NCBI GenBank assembly: GCA_032622095.1
Contig: CP136061.1
Coordinates: 231,568,944 to 231,632,943 of the forward strand
Source of the DNA: Siphonodentalium dalli
Taxonomy: Eukaryota > Mollusca > Scaphopoda > Gadilida > Siphonodentaliidae
Length of the DNA: 64,000 nucleotides
Direction of reading: 5' to 3'
Shown: one piece after another, positions 47,538-59,116 of the stretch
How the letters are laid out: each line of letters begins with the position of its first letter
Position numbering within the stretch: the stretch's first letter is position 1
Notes under the pieces: model-generated
What the model was told of the DNA's origin: nothing
Seen by the model: only the letters and a program-made list of their open reading frames with translations
Database searches by the model: none
Made by a program: the position numbers and the translations under genes

Positions 47538-49238
47538 TAAGTGTATAAATTGGGTAGTATGGAAACTGTACATGTTAAAAAGTTGAAAAAGGCATTGCTC
47601 AAAAAGTACTCCTCTGTGACAAAAGATGTCGGAAGGTTTGGAATTCACAATCTTATGAGAGTGCACTTCCGAACTCGCGAATTTAGCAAGGGTGTGGCCA
47701 AATTTTAACACTGAGGTCTATGGAATGCATTTATTTGCTTCTAACCCTATGTTGATTGTTTATTATACACAATGCCACAATTAAGTGGCGAATACAGAGT
47801 AATGATTAACATATCGACATATATTTACAAAAGGGGGCCACTGTTGTCTGGCTTGCCATATTCATATGACAGAAGTGTATAGTTGAACCATCATCATCTT
47901 CATCATCAATACAAGGGTTAAAATAGCACAACAAGATGCAACTAACATAATAATAGGGCTAACATAGGCGAAATGAGCTAATTTAGTAATTGGCTCATGT
48001 TTGGTGTGTGCCTGGCCTGTTAGTATAGTACTAGTAGACCTACTGGTACTAGAAATAGTACATTTTAGCAATTTATATGATGTCTGTGGCAACCTTCAAT
48101 TCAAAATGGCAACTCTAGCCATAACAGGCTATGATTGCACATTCCGGCGACGAGCAGAGTATAACTCAGTTATTATACTATAGTTAGTGGGCCGACAGTT
48201 ACAATAAGTTTATTACACCTTCAATGCAGTCGGGGGTTCGAATCCAACATGACAAAATTAGCATATCAATTATGAATTTATGATCATTATCGGCAGACTT
48301 TGTATTAACATCTGCATTCCCAGTATCATGGTGTGATCTTCATGAATCGACCATTGAAGCCATGATCAATGCTGAAAGGTGCGTGAATTCAAACCTGAGG
48401 GAACAATACTATCGGTACTGAGTGAATTTAAATACGAGTTTGCTTTATACCGATACCATATATGGAATTTTATATTGCAAGGAGCCTCACCGAGTCACTG
48501 TATGGGAGGCCTTTTTCACATTTATTCCTAATAAGTGACTTCACTTAGTCGCGGTGAATCCGCCATTTGGTCTCCGGAGGTCAAAGTTAACAAGTAGCAT
48601 CTATTTTTAGCATACGGCTCCAGTCTGGGAATTCCCAAAATAAAATAGCAAATGGTCGTTACCGAATCGCAGGTGCGAGAACTTCATAAAACTAATTAAA
48701 CACTCACCCTGGATACATACAATACGTAGGTTTCACACAGTAGATGGATTGGATGTATCACGTATGTTTTTGAGTTATTTTTTTAACGCAAGAACTCGCT
48801 ATTTATCAGTAACTTATGGGAAGTTCGTTGACAAAAAAGGGCGTCTGAATGTCTGCATCGTCACCAGATCCTAACTCTATAGATGACATGGCCACAAAAC
48901 AATTCTTAAACACGTAGTTGCACTCAGAATGAATGAAATTAAGCCATAAAATGTTGATAACAAATTCTCCCACTCAGCTGTCGAATGTAAACAAATGGAT
49001 GCTACTTCTCAACTTTGACCTTTTACCGGCTTTTACCGGTGGGTTGGATAAAAAGCTAGGAATCGGACCATATAGAACCATCGGCCATCTTGAAAATCGC
49101 GACCCAGCAAAAAGGCTTATATGTGAGTAAATCATTTGCACTTCAGATTGAAGTTCATCTCAAATATATGAATTTTAATTATTTTCTGAATTTATTTGTT
49201 CTTCAGCAGCATAGATCATTTGCTCTTCAATGCAGATA

Positions 49239-49276
49239 CAGTAATGCTCTAAATAATCGACTCCTTAACGACAGCC
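49239..49276 (+). mobile_element. Family B end fragment B12
   Basis: About 38 bp of the terminal arm only. Confidence 0.6.
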
Positions 49277-49351
49277 CAACCGACTTCCCTCATACTCTGA
49301 ATATGTGAGTTCATTTCATAGTATGGCCCTGAGTGGAGTCTGCTTCTATTA

Positions 49352-49564
49352 CAGTAATGCCCTAAATAATTGACTCCTTAACCACAGCAGAATTACAGGT
49401 AACTTTTCAGGATTTAGTCGGAAATATAGCTTGTTGCCATTCACCGGAAAGTGCTCGTTGAGAGCTTTCCGATGAATGGCAACAAGCCGTATTTCCGACT
49501 AAATCCTGAAAAGTTACCCATAATTCTGCTGTGGTTATGGAGTCGATTATTTAGGGCATTACTG
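49352..49564. mobile_element. Family B palindrome B13
   Basis: A 213-bp near-perfect palindrome, TA on both sides. Confidence 0.87.
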
Positions 49565-49829
49565 TAATTCATGCTTGTCAATTTGAGTTTGGGGGAAATC
49601 ACTGCATATTAATTTTTATTTGCACTTCAGTGCAATTGATTTGTTTGTTCATCACCCTGTTGATTTTTCAGTGTATTATACCTGGGAGAGGAGCGTATTG
49701 TAAGTGAATAGCACTTGTCCTCCATTCCCTTTTATCAAGAATCCATTTATGAACAAATGAAGTATGTTTAAAAAAAAAAAATTATTGCACTTTGATTCTT
49801 TGAACTGCGCAAATGAATTAACCTTTCTC

Positions 49830-50226
49830 TTAACCCTTTACCCAACAAACCGGCCAAAACCGGCCAAATAAAGCTTCAACAGCCTAAAATATCTTCGGTC
49901 TGTCTCAATAGAACCATACAAATATGGATATCATTGGAACCGGCTCCTTGACCGCATTGTGATAGTTACAGTTAGCCCCGTTCCAATGCATTCTCTTATA
50001 TATGCGAGTCGACCATAGGTCGCCTCGCATATATAAGAGAATGCATTGGCCTAAAAAAAATCTTTTTTAACACTTTTTACAATTTTTCTTACATTCTTTA
50101 ACAATTTTATAATTTTTAATGTGTTAAGCCGATGCATTCTCTTATATATGTGAGGCGACCTATGGTCGACTCGCATATATAAGAGAATGCATTGGCACAC
50201 GGCCCTTCTGTTGGGTAAAGGGTTAA
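49830..50226 (+). mobile_element. Family A element, copy A6
   Basis: TTAA at both ends; two hairpins with a few substitutions (GATGCATTC, TGTGAGG) in the right half. In TBC1D22 intron 1. Confidence 0.87.
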
Positions 50227-50988
50227 ATGTGAATACTAGTGTTTATGCTTCAGCTCAAATAAGGAATAAATGTGGAAAAGGCGTCCCATACACTCGAACC
50301 CGCATGTTTGACTATTGTATGTTTCTGGTTATCATGTTCATTATATTATATCACGATGGGGAATCATGTGGTTTCAAGTTGATGAGTATCACACATTCAA
50401 AATGGCCGAGGTGATCTCAAACGTGACCAGAAATGAGGAAAAAGGTAATAAACTGTTATATGACTTATTACATGTCCAAACTCAGTTGTTTGCTTTAACA
50501 TTCTGACCAAAGTTATCAGTCGAATGATTCTCCTATAGATGTATGGACTGGTGTATTCCACAAACCTCCAACTGGCAACTTTGGTCAGAATGTTATAGAA
50601 AACTACCCAGTATTTCGGAACAAATACATGTAAGGTATCAACTTGATTTATAAATAAATTACATGTAGCTTACTAGCTTATGCTCGTAACAGCTAAAACG
50701 CTACATTTTGTGTCAGCTCCTCATATACCGGTACGTTTGAATGCATGGTACTCACCAACTTCGAGGCCATGTGATTCCCCACCGTGTATATGTATTGACT
50801 AAACACTCAAGTCAATTCAGACTAATTTCTGATCTCAGTAAAACTTTGAGCAATGGATATGTGTAAGATAATAAATTTCTGACCCCCCCCCCCCTCTATT
50901 TATGTCAATATTGTTTACCCTTCAAAAATTAGAAAATATTTGTGTGTAAAACTTTATTAATGTCATATACTGTTGTTATCTTATTCAG
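50227..50988. other. Intron 1 of TBC1D22, no gene recognised
   Basis: Unique AT-rich sequence with a mirrored pair TTTAACATTCTGACCAAAGTT (50492) and AACTTTGGTCAGAATGTTA (50577), i.e. a stem with about 65 bp between arms, and a poly-C run at 50882-50893 upstream of the exon 2 acceptor. Confidence 0.55.
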
Positions 50989-51042
50989 CATAAGACCTGT
51001 ATATGGAGCTCAACATCCGCCATTAGAGACAATGCCTAAAAG
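50989..51042 (+). CDS. TBC1D22: TBC1D22-type Rab GAP, exon 2
   Basis: A 54-nt exon between a TTATTCAG acceptor and a GTAATA donor. It encodes IRPVYGAQHPPLETMPK plus two bases of an Arg codon. The PVYGAQHPP block is an almost invariant signature of TBC1D22A and TBC1D22B near residue 20-30, so even this tiny exon is diagnostic. It takes one base from exon 1's split Ser codon and leaves AG for exon 3. A 1.2-kb inverted-repeat element (N) begins about 95 bp downstream. Confidence 0.93.
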
Positions 51043-51136
51043 GTAATATTTAATACTGTTATGCTGTGGTACAGTGAATCGAGACCTGTGATTGAATTAA
51101 CATCCGTTTTACATATACATCTACACCATAATGAGT

Positions 51137-52311
51137 TAGTCCAAGTCTTCTCGTACTAAAACCGGCTAAGATATTGGGATGGAGGTGCCGGTTTTTAGTC
51201 CCGAGTTCCAGGCCCATGCATTCTTATGACACGACTTAAGCGTTAGTGACCCGCTCAAATAAAACCACAATTATATGAAATAAAATATCACAATTGCGAC
51301 AATAAACGGATATTTTCCACAGAAGACATGCTATTTTATCTGAAACCCACATCAGTTGTGAAATTAAAACGGTAATTTAATGCGAAATGAGACATTTACC
51401 TCAATGTTTACAATTTTTTTAAAGTATGCGAACTCGGTTGACCTCGCGAACTGTGTTCGGCATTTTCCGTTGAAAATATTCCGTAGATTTTGGACAACAA
51501 CGCAAATTACGATGAATTCTCCATTGTAATCGTAATTATGTGTGTCAATAAATAAAATAATAAATAGATTAATTAAACATTGGAGATATAAATGTAATAC
51601 ACTAAATAAATGAACCTTAAGTTTGAAAAGTCCCACTAAAACGGAAGAACTATATTTCGAAACTGTGTGATTCGGTTCTCCGATTATTTTATCAACACAG
51701 ATGTCAAAATGCACATCACACGCATGGCAACTTGGCAAGTCAGACACAAGAGTTCTAATTTGCTCCAATTTTGACAAGTTGCTTGCGAAAATTGTCAACA
51801 AAACTACCGTTCTGATCCTCCATTATGTCATTAAGTTTTTAGTGCGGGAATTGTTCTGAAAGCACATAGAAAACTGGACTTTCGGGCGATCGGTTTTCGC
51901 CATTTTTGTTCGGAAAACCTGCGCTATATATAGAAACGGAAAGTAGAATTCCCAGAACAAACAGCGGATTATGCCGAACTTATTCGGACCACTTCGGCTT
52001 TCGGTTAAAACGTAAACAAACAGAGAAACAAATCGATGTTTGTGTCAATCAACCGGAATATTCTATGTGTAATTTAACATTAAAGTTAGATTATTATACA
52101 CCATTATGACCATAAGATGTAAGCCTTTCCGATGTATATAGCATCATGTATTGATTTGCTAGGTAAATCGAGTAAAATACACCACAAATTCCCGCCACAG
52201 ATCGTGGGCGTAAGTTGTGTCATAGGATTGGTATACAAGCGGTCTTGGACTAAAGACCGGCACCTCCATCCCAATATCTTAGCCGGTTTTAGTACGAGAA
52301 GACTTGGACTA
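51137..52311. mobile_element. Element N, Mutator-like signature
   Basis: 1175 bp with about 65-bp inverted ends (TAGTCCAAGTCTTCTCGTAC...) nearly identical to each other, flanked by a perfect 10-bp duplication CATAATGAGT (51127-51136, 52312-52321). Long ends with 9-11-bp duplications are characteristic of Mutator-like elements. The interior 51655-51965 is homologous to the first 330 bp of the window. A 145-codon minus-strand frame (51364-51801) is unclassified. Confidence 0.85.
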
Positions 52312-52442
52312 CATAATGAGTATGATTTGGCAGTTTCAAAATTCTCAATTCCAAGAAAAATGGCAAAGAATAGAAGTAAAGTAGAGTGAATGGATCAAAG
52401 CATGTTATTTTCTGTATGTTCCACATGGCAGTGCGATACATG

Positions 52443-52876
52443 CAGGCCTCATAATATGGTGCCGGACAGAATTAGGTCCCCAGAGGGTGAATTTATTGAC
52501 GATACTCTGCACAGCAACCTAGCATCACTAAATTCACCTTCTGGGGACCTGATTCTGCTTAGGCCTCATCTTTGTAAAGTATCTGTATTATCAAATTAAC
52601 AAGTTTCATTCATATTCTTTTTTAGTTTAGTTTCTCTATATCCCCAAATTGGCAAACGACACAATGCATAATCGAGGTTCCCAATGGGTGCATATCACCA
52701 TCTGGGAATTTAAATCTGTGTCTAGGTCTCCCATAGCGGATGAGACCATGCAGAATGAGGTCCCCAGAGGATGAATTTGGTGATGCTAGCCCATTGTGTG
52801 GGTGGGGGATAGCATCACTAAATTCACCCTCTGGGGACCTCATTCTGCAAACGTCCGGCACCATATTTTGAGGCTT
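52443..52876. mobile_element. Family C element C7, variant ends
   Basis: Complete, but the termini read CAAAATATGGTGCCGGAC instead of the usual GTGTGTCTGTCATTTGC, so a distinct subfamily. It lies just after element N. Confidence 0.78.
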
Positions 52877-53481
52877 GGATACATGTACCGGTATGTGTTG
52901 TGAAGACGTAAACTATTACAGCAACTGACAATAGCAGTAGGGCCCAGCTAAGCATCGATATTTAATTTGATTCGTGAATCGGGATGCCTATTAATTTTTA
53001 TTTGATTTGACTCGATCATACAATATGATTATTTTCGAATCACCATATTTTTGACATTCTTGTGTACGAAAAAGAACACGAGGTTGAAGATATATTGTTC
53101 TACATATCAAATTAGCTAAATAGATCTATTAGAATAACACCTGAAATTAGCCCAAGCTGCTGCTTTTGCCTTGGTATATATTGATTTATACCTTACAGCG
53201 CACGACGTGACATTGAGGAAATAAACGGTGGTGTTGTTATGGCTCAATCACGCAAATATATGGGGTCGTTGGAAATATTGAAGATATTTAACAAATGCAA
53301 ACACATTGATTAATCCGAGATATGTACACAGCCCTTGAAATTAGCTATGGCTAAAAGCAATGCTGTAGAAAAAGCCTTATAAGCCAATATAGAATTTCAT
53401 GCATTTCTAAAGCAATGCCACAGAAGAAAAATGCTAATTTCAAGGGCTGTGTACAGCACAATGAGCACATGTAGGCATTCT

Positions 53482-53655
53482 TTAACCCTTTGATGACTGG
53501 AGCTTCATGAAATTTTACGAAAACCTTGTTCCAATGCATTCTCTTATATATGCGAGTTTCCCATAGGGCACCTCTCATATATAATAGAATGCATCGGCCT
53601 AACAATATTTCCTTGATCAGCCAGTGCATTCTCTTATATATGTGAGGCTCCCTAT
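53482..53655 (+). mobile_element. Family Q element Q4, truncated
   Basis: TTAA end, first hairpin and part of the second, then an abrupt junction near 53655 into a family C fragment. Confidence 0.65.
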
Positions 53656-54005
53656 GGAATATAGTGGACTAGCATCACCAAATTCACCCTCTGGGGACCT
53701 CATTCTGCTTAGGCCTCAACTGCTATGGGAGACATAGGATCAGATTGAAGTTCCCCAGTTGAAGTTGGTGATATTCACGTGTTATTCACCTTGTTTATGC
53801 AATTGATCTTCTGCAATTTAGGGGATATAGAAACTGACAAGGGAAAAAGTAACTAAAAACAATGTTAATTGAAGATGAGGCCCAGCAGAATGAGGTCTTC
53901 AGAGGGTGAATTTGGTGATGCTAGCCCACTTAGCGGGATAGCGTCACTAAATTCACCATCTGGGGACCTCAATCTGCAAATGTCAGACACACTAAATTCA
54001 GGCTT
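53655..54005 (-). mobile_element. Family C fragment C8 fused to Q4
   Basis: Starts inside the palindrome immediately after the Q4 break; the right palindrome and end AGGCTT are intact. Confidence 0.68.
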
Positions 54006-54283
54006 GACTGATTACACCTCACCAAAATCTGGATACATGTATGTCATGTCCTTTTTGGCAGAACATAAGAAACAAAATGTGTGTCTAGTTTGCTGAAGTA
54101 TATTTATTTGATGATTAACAAATACTAACTGTTTAGTGAGAAGTAGAAAGAAGAAATCATTTTGCTTGTCAAAACAAGGAGGTTATTTTGTCTCAGTTGT
54201 AGAAATAATATACATGTACAAGCACTAGGATGCGCCATGAAAACGGATAACCCCCTTCCACGACATGACTGATGACCAAACTG

Positions 54284-54682
54284 TTAACCCTTTACCCAAC
54301 AGAAGGGCCCTGTGCCAATGCATTCTCTTATATATGCGAGTCGACCATAGGTCGCCTCGCATATATAAGAGAATGCATTGGCTTAACACATTAAAAATTA
54401 TAAAATTGTTAAAGAATGTAAGAAAAAATGGTAAAAAGTGTTAAAAAAAGAATTTTTTAGGCCAATGCATTCTCTTATATATGCGAGGCGACCTATGGTC
54501 GACTCGCATATTTAAGATAATGCATTGGCACAGGGCATAACTGTAACTATCACAATGTGGTCAAGGAGCCGGTTCCAATGATATCCATATTTGTATGGTT
54601 CTATTGAGACAGACCGAAGATATTTTAGGCTGTTGAAGCTTTATTTGGCCGGTTTTGGCCGTTTTGTTGGGTAAAGGGTTAA
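54284..54682 (-). mobile_element. Family A element, copy A7, abutting TBC1D22 exon 3
   Basis: TTAA at 54284-54287 and 54679-54682. Its right end is only 12 nt from the first base of exon 3, so the branch point of intron 2 must lie inside the element. Confidence 0.9.
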
Positions 54683-54694
54683 TTTAAATTTCAG

Positions 54695-54930
54695 AGTTAA
54701 CATTATGAAGAGAGATGATAAACAAACAAGGCCATTTAAAAAGGATGCATTTGAGGCCTTTGAGAACAAAACACTGGATGCGTGGGATGACGGAGAGGAT
54801 GATCTTATCAATATGGCCAGCATTCAGATGTCACTTAAGGACGTAAGGTCCACAGCAAAAGCTGTTCTTGACAACCACAGCAAAGGCCTGCATGTCCAGA
54901 AGCAGAGAAATGATCTCGACAACACATCGA
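54695..54930 (+). CDS. TBC1D22: TBC1D22-type Rab GAP, exon 3
   Basis: A 236-nt exon after TTTAAATTTCAG, ending at a GTATGT donor. It encodes the linker before the TBC domain: VNIMKRDDKQTRPFKK, then FEAFENKTLDAWDDGEDDL, then a helical segment ending QRNDLDNTS. The FE.NT.DAWD.GEDD block is conserved in vertebrate TBC1D22 proteins. The first base completes Arg from exon 2, and the last base plus AC of exon 4 make Asn. Unusually, the exon is hemmed in by transposons: family A ends 12 nt before it and family E begins 18 nt after it. Confidence 0.94.
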
Positions 54931-54948
54931 GTATGTCTTAGTAATATA

Positions 54949-55207
54949 TTAACCATTTCTATCCCATTCAGTTATAAAAGTGTACATTGGAATGGTCTAT
55001 TAGTCATCTGGAGGGGGTTTCAGGAAAAATAAGCAGATGACAGATAATACAAGTACAGAAGGAGACTTGAGTCCTATTTATTGGAGGGAAATTGTTCAAA
55101 TAATAAGTTCAACAAATGACCTATCATCTGTGGAACTTATTATCTGAATATTTCCTGAGGGATAACTACTCATCAATGTGTATTTAGTATAGAAAGGCCA
55201 GGGTTAA
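54949..55207 (+). mobile_element. Family E element E2, 18 nt after TBC1D22 exon 3
   Basis: TTAA at 54949-54952 and 55204-55207; the AATAAGTTCAACAAATGA palindrome is intact. Confidence 0.7.
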
Positions 55208-56004
55208 GATTGTTTTCTTCATATAATGTGACATCATTAATAGTTAATTTTAGTTTAAAGATACTCTTATCACCTTCCGGGCAACAACAACACAAATTTT
55301 CATGAAACTCGTTTTGATGACAAATTTGCACCATTCTTCTCTAAAACACAAGAAACATCCGGTATTCCACATATTTCACTTAAAAGTGTCTTAACAGAGA
55401 GATTTTCAAGAAAGAAAAAAATTGTAATGTTCTACAACAGTAACAATTCCTGTCCCAGTTTATGGATAAAATTGAGAAAAATATTATTTCTTAGTGACAG
55501 AAGCTCTTGTCGACTGGTCTCGCTGACTAAAATTTATTATTTTATTCCCCTAAATCTATAGTACATGTAATTCTTTATAGTAAGTTCAAGGAAGAGATAC
55601 AACATATGTAAAGGGATTCTTGTATGGGATAGTTAACGACATATTTTTGACTTGTTCGAGCGCACTGTGCCAACCAGGGGAATATAGAATTCTACTAACA
55701 TCGCCTAAAATTTCAAAGAACTTGACCATACCACTCCATATGAAAATGCTCAATTGTAAATATCTACATCTCGATTCGGGACGCAACTATCGGCGATAAA
55801 CTAACACAAATCATTTCGACATCGATAGTCATTGCATTTAATTAATATATAAGAATGGCATTGTGTTTTGTCAATTTGAATCAATATTCATAAAAATTAC
55901 AACTTTGAGCAAGATTATGCTCCATTTCTATTTGGTCACCCTAGGTACCGGAGTGTTTCACATCACTTTAACCAGTTTGATCACAACCGTTGACATTACC
56001 AGGA
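55208..56004. other. TBC1D22 intron 3, no gene recognised
   Basis: AT-rich unique sequence; no conserved exon or repeat family identified. Confidence 0.5.
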
Positions 56005-56243
56005 TTAGCCCTTTCTATACTAATGCATAATTTACGAGTTGTTATCCCATAGGAAATGTCCAGATAATATGTTTACCCATACCCATATGTTTGTTGAACT
56101 TATTATCTGAACATTTTATTCCAATAAATAGGACTCCTTCTGCATTTTCTATTATCTGTCGTCTGCTTACTGTTCCTGAACACCCCTCCAAATGAATAAT
56201 ATAAAATTCCAATGTATACTTTTATGACTGAGGAAAGGGTTAA
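56005..56243 (+). mobile_element. Family E element E3
   Basis: Left end TTAGCCCTTTCTATACTAA, right end AAAGGGTTAA. Confidence 0.7.
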
Positions 56244-56246
56244 ACT

Positions 56247-56475
56247 TTAACCCATTCATAATTGAATGGATTCTCCCATACAGTTATAAAAACCAACATT
56301 AGGTCAAACGAATTTATTGTTCTGTTACTAATTCTATTATCTTTTCCCCTGTCTATCATCTGTTTTATTACCTAAACATTCCTCTAAATGAATAATAGAC
56401 CATTCCAATGTAGATCTTTATAACTGAATGGGACAATCCATTTAGTATAAAATTAAGTATAAATTAAGGGATTAA
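56247..56475 (+). mobile_element. Family E-like element E4, adjacent to E3
   Basis: TTAA-flanked, shares CTCTAAATGAATAATAGACC with E1/E3 but has different ends (CCCATTCATAATTGAATGG). It starts only 3 bp after E3. Confidence 0.62.
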
Positions 56476-56735
56476 ACTGTATGTACTTTGGTTGTACAAC
56501 AGACTCTTACATTCAAATTGTATTAACAGCCCACAACAATTGTTTTGATAATTGGTGAGTAAATACATAAAAGCTGCCTGCTCTGGCCTGCTGGGAAATT
56601 TTGATCTTAAAAGAGTGAGATAAAAACCTGCCTGTTGGGTTATTTTGTAGGTAAATAAAAAAATAATAACCCGCCTGTCTGCCTATTTTGAAAAAAAATG
56701 GTGTCAGAGAAGCAGAAAATAAAATTTGTATGGTC

Positions 56736-56974
56736 TTAACCCTTTGAGTGCCAGGTCCGATTTTTGTATCAACCCATATACCCTGTGCCAATGCATTCTC
56801 TTATATATGCGAGTCGACCATAGGTCGCCTCGCATATATAAGAGAATGCATTGGCCTAACATTTTTTTTTTTACAATTTTTTACAATTTTAATAATTTAT
56901 TCTTATATTCTTTAACAGACTTATTTTGTAGGTTTAGGGCCGATGAGATCAGCCCCTGGCACTCAAAGGGTTAA
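56736..56974 (-). mobile_element. Family S element, copy S2
   Basis: Same ends and single hairpin as S1, reversed orientation, TTAA at both ends. In TBC1D22 intron 3. Confidence 0.8.
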
Positions 56975-57549
56975 AATGGTCTATTATTCATTTTATAGGG
57001 TGTTTTGAAAAAAGCTCAGAAGAGTAGAAATAGAATTCCTATTTGGAGCGTATTTTCAGATAAATTTCAATAAGTTTCTATTCATGTAGCGAATGTCTTG
57101 AGGGCCTTTAAAGCACACATGTATAATTGTTTGATTTAATGTACATTATACAATTTATAGTTTTATACTGCGTATTGGAATCAATCGTCTGCATGGGAGA
57201 GTATTCTGTAACAGCTGTTACTGCTGTAATGTCTCATATATTCCCTATTTTATGATGCTTGAGTGCTATAGGCTAATGTGATTCAGAAGAGTGTTACGAA
57301 TGTTCTTAGTTCATGATTTGCATAAGCTTGTCAAGATTATGTTTGAATTGTGAATTTATTATTTACCAGATGGAATTATTATTCATGCCTGCTTAATTTC
57401 TTACACTTATGTTAACCCAGTATCAGCTAGGCTTAAATGCTCTGACTGTATTATACTTTGTTAGGCCAGATATTCTACTCCGGGAACAACCCACCTTGAA
57501 TACAGATCTGAGCACCTCACATCATGGTGATAACCCATATGTATCATCC

Positions 57550-58000
57550 AAGCCTGTATTTAGTGTGTCTGACATTTGCTGAATGAGGTCCCCAGAGGGG
57601 GAATTTAGTGATGCTATCGCAGATAATGGGCTAGCATCACCAAATTCAACCTCTGAGGACCTCATTCTGCTTAGGCCTCAAAGTTCTGCTAGGATCAGAC
57701 CTAGACCTAGGATCAGATTGAAGTTCCCCAGTTGAAGTTGGTGATGTTCACCCATTAGTCACCTCGATTATGCAATTTATCTTCTGCAAATTAGGGGATA
57801 TAGAAACTGAACAGAAAAGAAAAAGTAACTAAAAACAATGTTAGTATGAGACTATAGATACTTCCCATAAGATGAGACAGCAGAATGAGGTCCCCAGAGG
57901 GTAAATTTGGTTATGCAAGCCCGCTGTGCATGGTAGCATCACTATATTCACCCTCTGTGGACCTCATTCTGCAAATGACAGATACACTAAATTCAGGCTT
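57550..58000. mobile_element. Family C element C9, 39 nt before TBC1D22 exon 4
   Basis: Full-length 451-bp copy with AAGCCT/AGGCTT ends and both palindromes. Confidence 0.82.
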
Positions 58001-58039
58001 GAGTATTGAGCCTTATATTTGATATTTTGTGTTTTTCAG

Positions 58040-58222
58040 ACTCCCTGTCCCGGCCGGTGTCTAACTCTCATGCCACTGGTCCTGGTGTCGGTGTCCGGTT
58101 AAATAAATCATGGAAACCGCCCAAAACTACTGCAATACGATTCACAAAGCCTTCCATATCAGACAGAGATCAGGTTAAATTTGAAAAGATGAAAGCTGTG
58201 TTGCAGGGTCCAACAGATATAG
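58040..58222 (+). CDS. TBC1D22: TBC1D22-type Rab GAP, exon 4
   Basis: A 183-nt exon after GTGTTTTTCAG, ending ATAG before a GTATCT donor. It encodes a Ser/Pro-rich linker (SLSRPVSNSHATGPG) followed by a helical stretch SDRDQVKFEKMKAVLQGPTDI, equivalent to the REKTRLEKFRQLL..NTDL segment that leads into the TBC domain of vertebrate TBC1D22. Phases are 1 in and 1 out and match both neighbours. A family C element ends 39 nt upstream and a family Q element begins 25 nt downstream. Confidence 0.92.
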
Positions 58223-58247
58223 GTATCTATCAACTCACATAGCTCAT

Positions 58248-58492
58248 TTAACCCTTTAATGACGGGAACTGTGCTCGTGCAGCAGTAAAGATCCTGTGCC
58301 AGTGCATTCTCTTATATAAATGCGAAATATAAGAGAATTCACTGTCTCACAAGGTCAAGGTAAATATTGTTAGGCCAATGCACTCTCCGATATTTGTGAG
58401 GCTCCCTATGGGAGACTCGCATATATAAGAGAATGCATTGGCACAGTGTTTTCTCAAAATTTCAGTAATAAGCTCCAGTCATGAATGGTTGA
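58248..58492 (+). mobile_element. Family Q element Q5, 25 nt after TBC1D22 exon 4
   Basis: Starts at TTAA 58248-58251 and ends at a mutated TTGA (58489-58492). The first hairpin has lost its loop. Confidence 0.7.
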
Positions 58493-58568
58493 ATAATGAG
58501 TTTTATTTCTGTACTTCGAGCATTAGCTTTTTTTTCCCCTTGGCGTTTTGTCGAACCCATCTATCTTG

Positions 58569-58641
58569 GATCGAAAAATCGATCGCATGACCTTTGGAAG
58601 TCACATGACCCTCCAAAGTTCATGTGATCGATTTTTCGATC
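58569..58641. other. Imperfect 30-bp stem hairpin
   Basis: GATCGAAAAATCGATC at the left pairs with GATCGATTTTTCGATC at the right, and CCTTTGGA with TCCAAAG near the loop. Confidence 0.7.
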
Positions 58642-59116
58642 AGATGATTGAAAAAGTTCAAGAGATATCTGATGAAATAATATACAGACCAAAATATTTG
58701 AACTTACTACACAATTAGCGATGTTTGTTTGCAAATCACTGTAACAGTTTTGTTTCCATAACAATGGCCTCAACAGGTGAAATTTTGTTATTGGAGAACT
58801 ATCAATAATGAATATAAGAACAAAGTTTATCTATTTCTCCATCTTCTTCTTAGTGGTGATGATTTTACAGAATTTGTTTTGCACACTTACCCACTTCGAG
58901 TGCCTTGAGTCCATTTATCAACCAATCAATCTTTAATGGCAAAAGCCCATGTTAAAACATGTTTGCGTTATTAAAATACAGACTAACAAATAAATTTTGA
59001 ACACATATATGGAGCATAAGAAATATAATATATATAATACATATGAGAACTGAACTCTACTATAAGTTGTATTACCAAACTATTCGGCTTCTTGATAACA
59101 ATTTTACTGTTTTCAG

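Larger units (their letters stand above)
43545..50988 (+). other. TBC1D22: TBC1D22 intron 1
   Basis: This 7.4-kb intron holds foldback K, the PHD pseudogene, hairpins at 44940-45010 and 47269-47343, family B copies at 47365, 49239 and 49352, and A6. From 46237 to 47268 and from 47538 to 49238 I see only AT-rich unique sequence with no supported gene. Confidence 0.8.

Noticed and set aside
48168-48250. GGGTTCGAATCC box B as a tRNA gene
   Set aside because: The T stem does not pair and no cloverleaf could be drawn.
48851-48911. Alternative TBC1D22 first exon ending MATKQFLNT with a GT in compatible phase
   Set aside because: Lacks the PGS before the split Ser codon and the conserved Trp-Lys; 43456-43544 fits better on sequence and phase.
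51364-51801. 145-codon minus-strand open frame as a gene
   Set aside because: Lies wholly inside element N, has no recognised motif, and the homologous segment at 1-330 has stops. Kept only as an observation about N.
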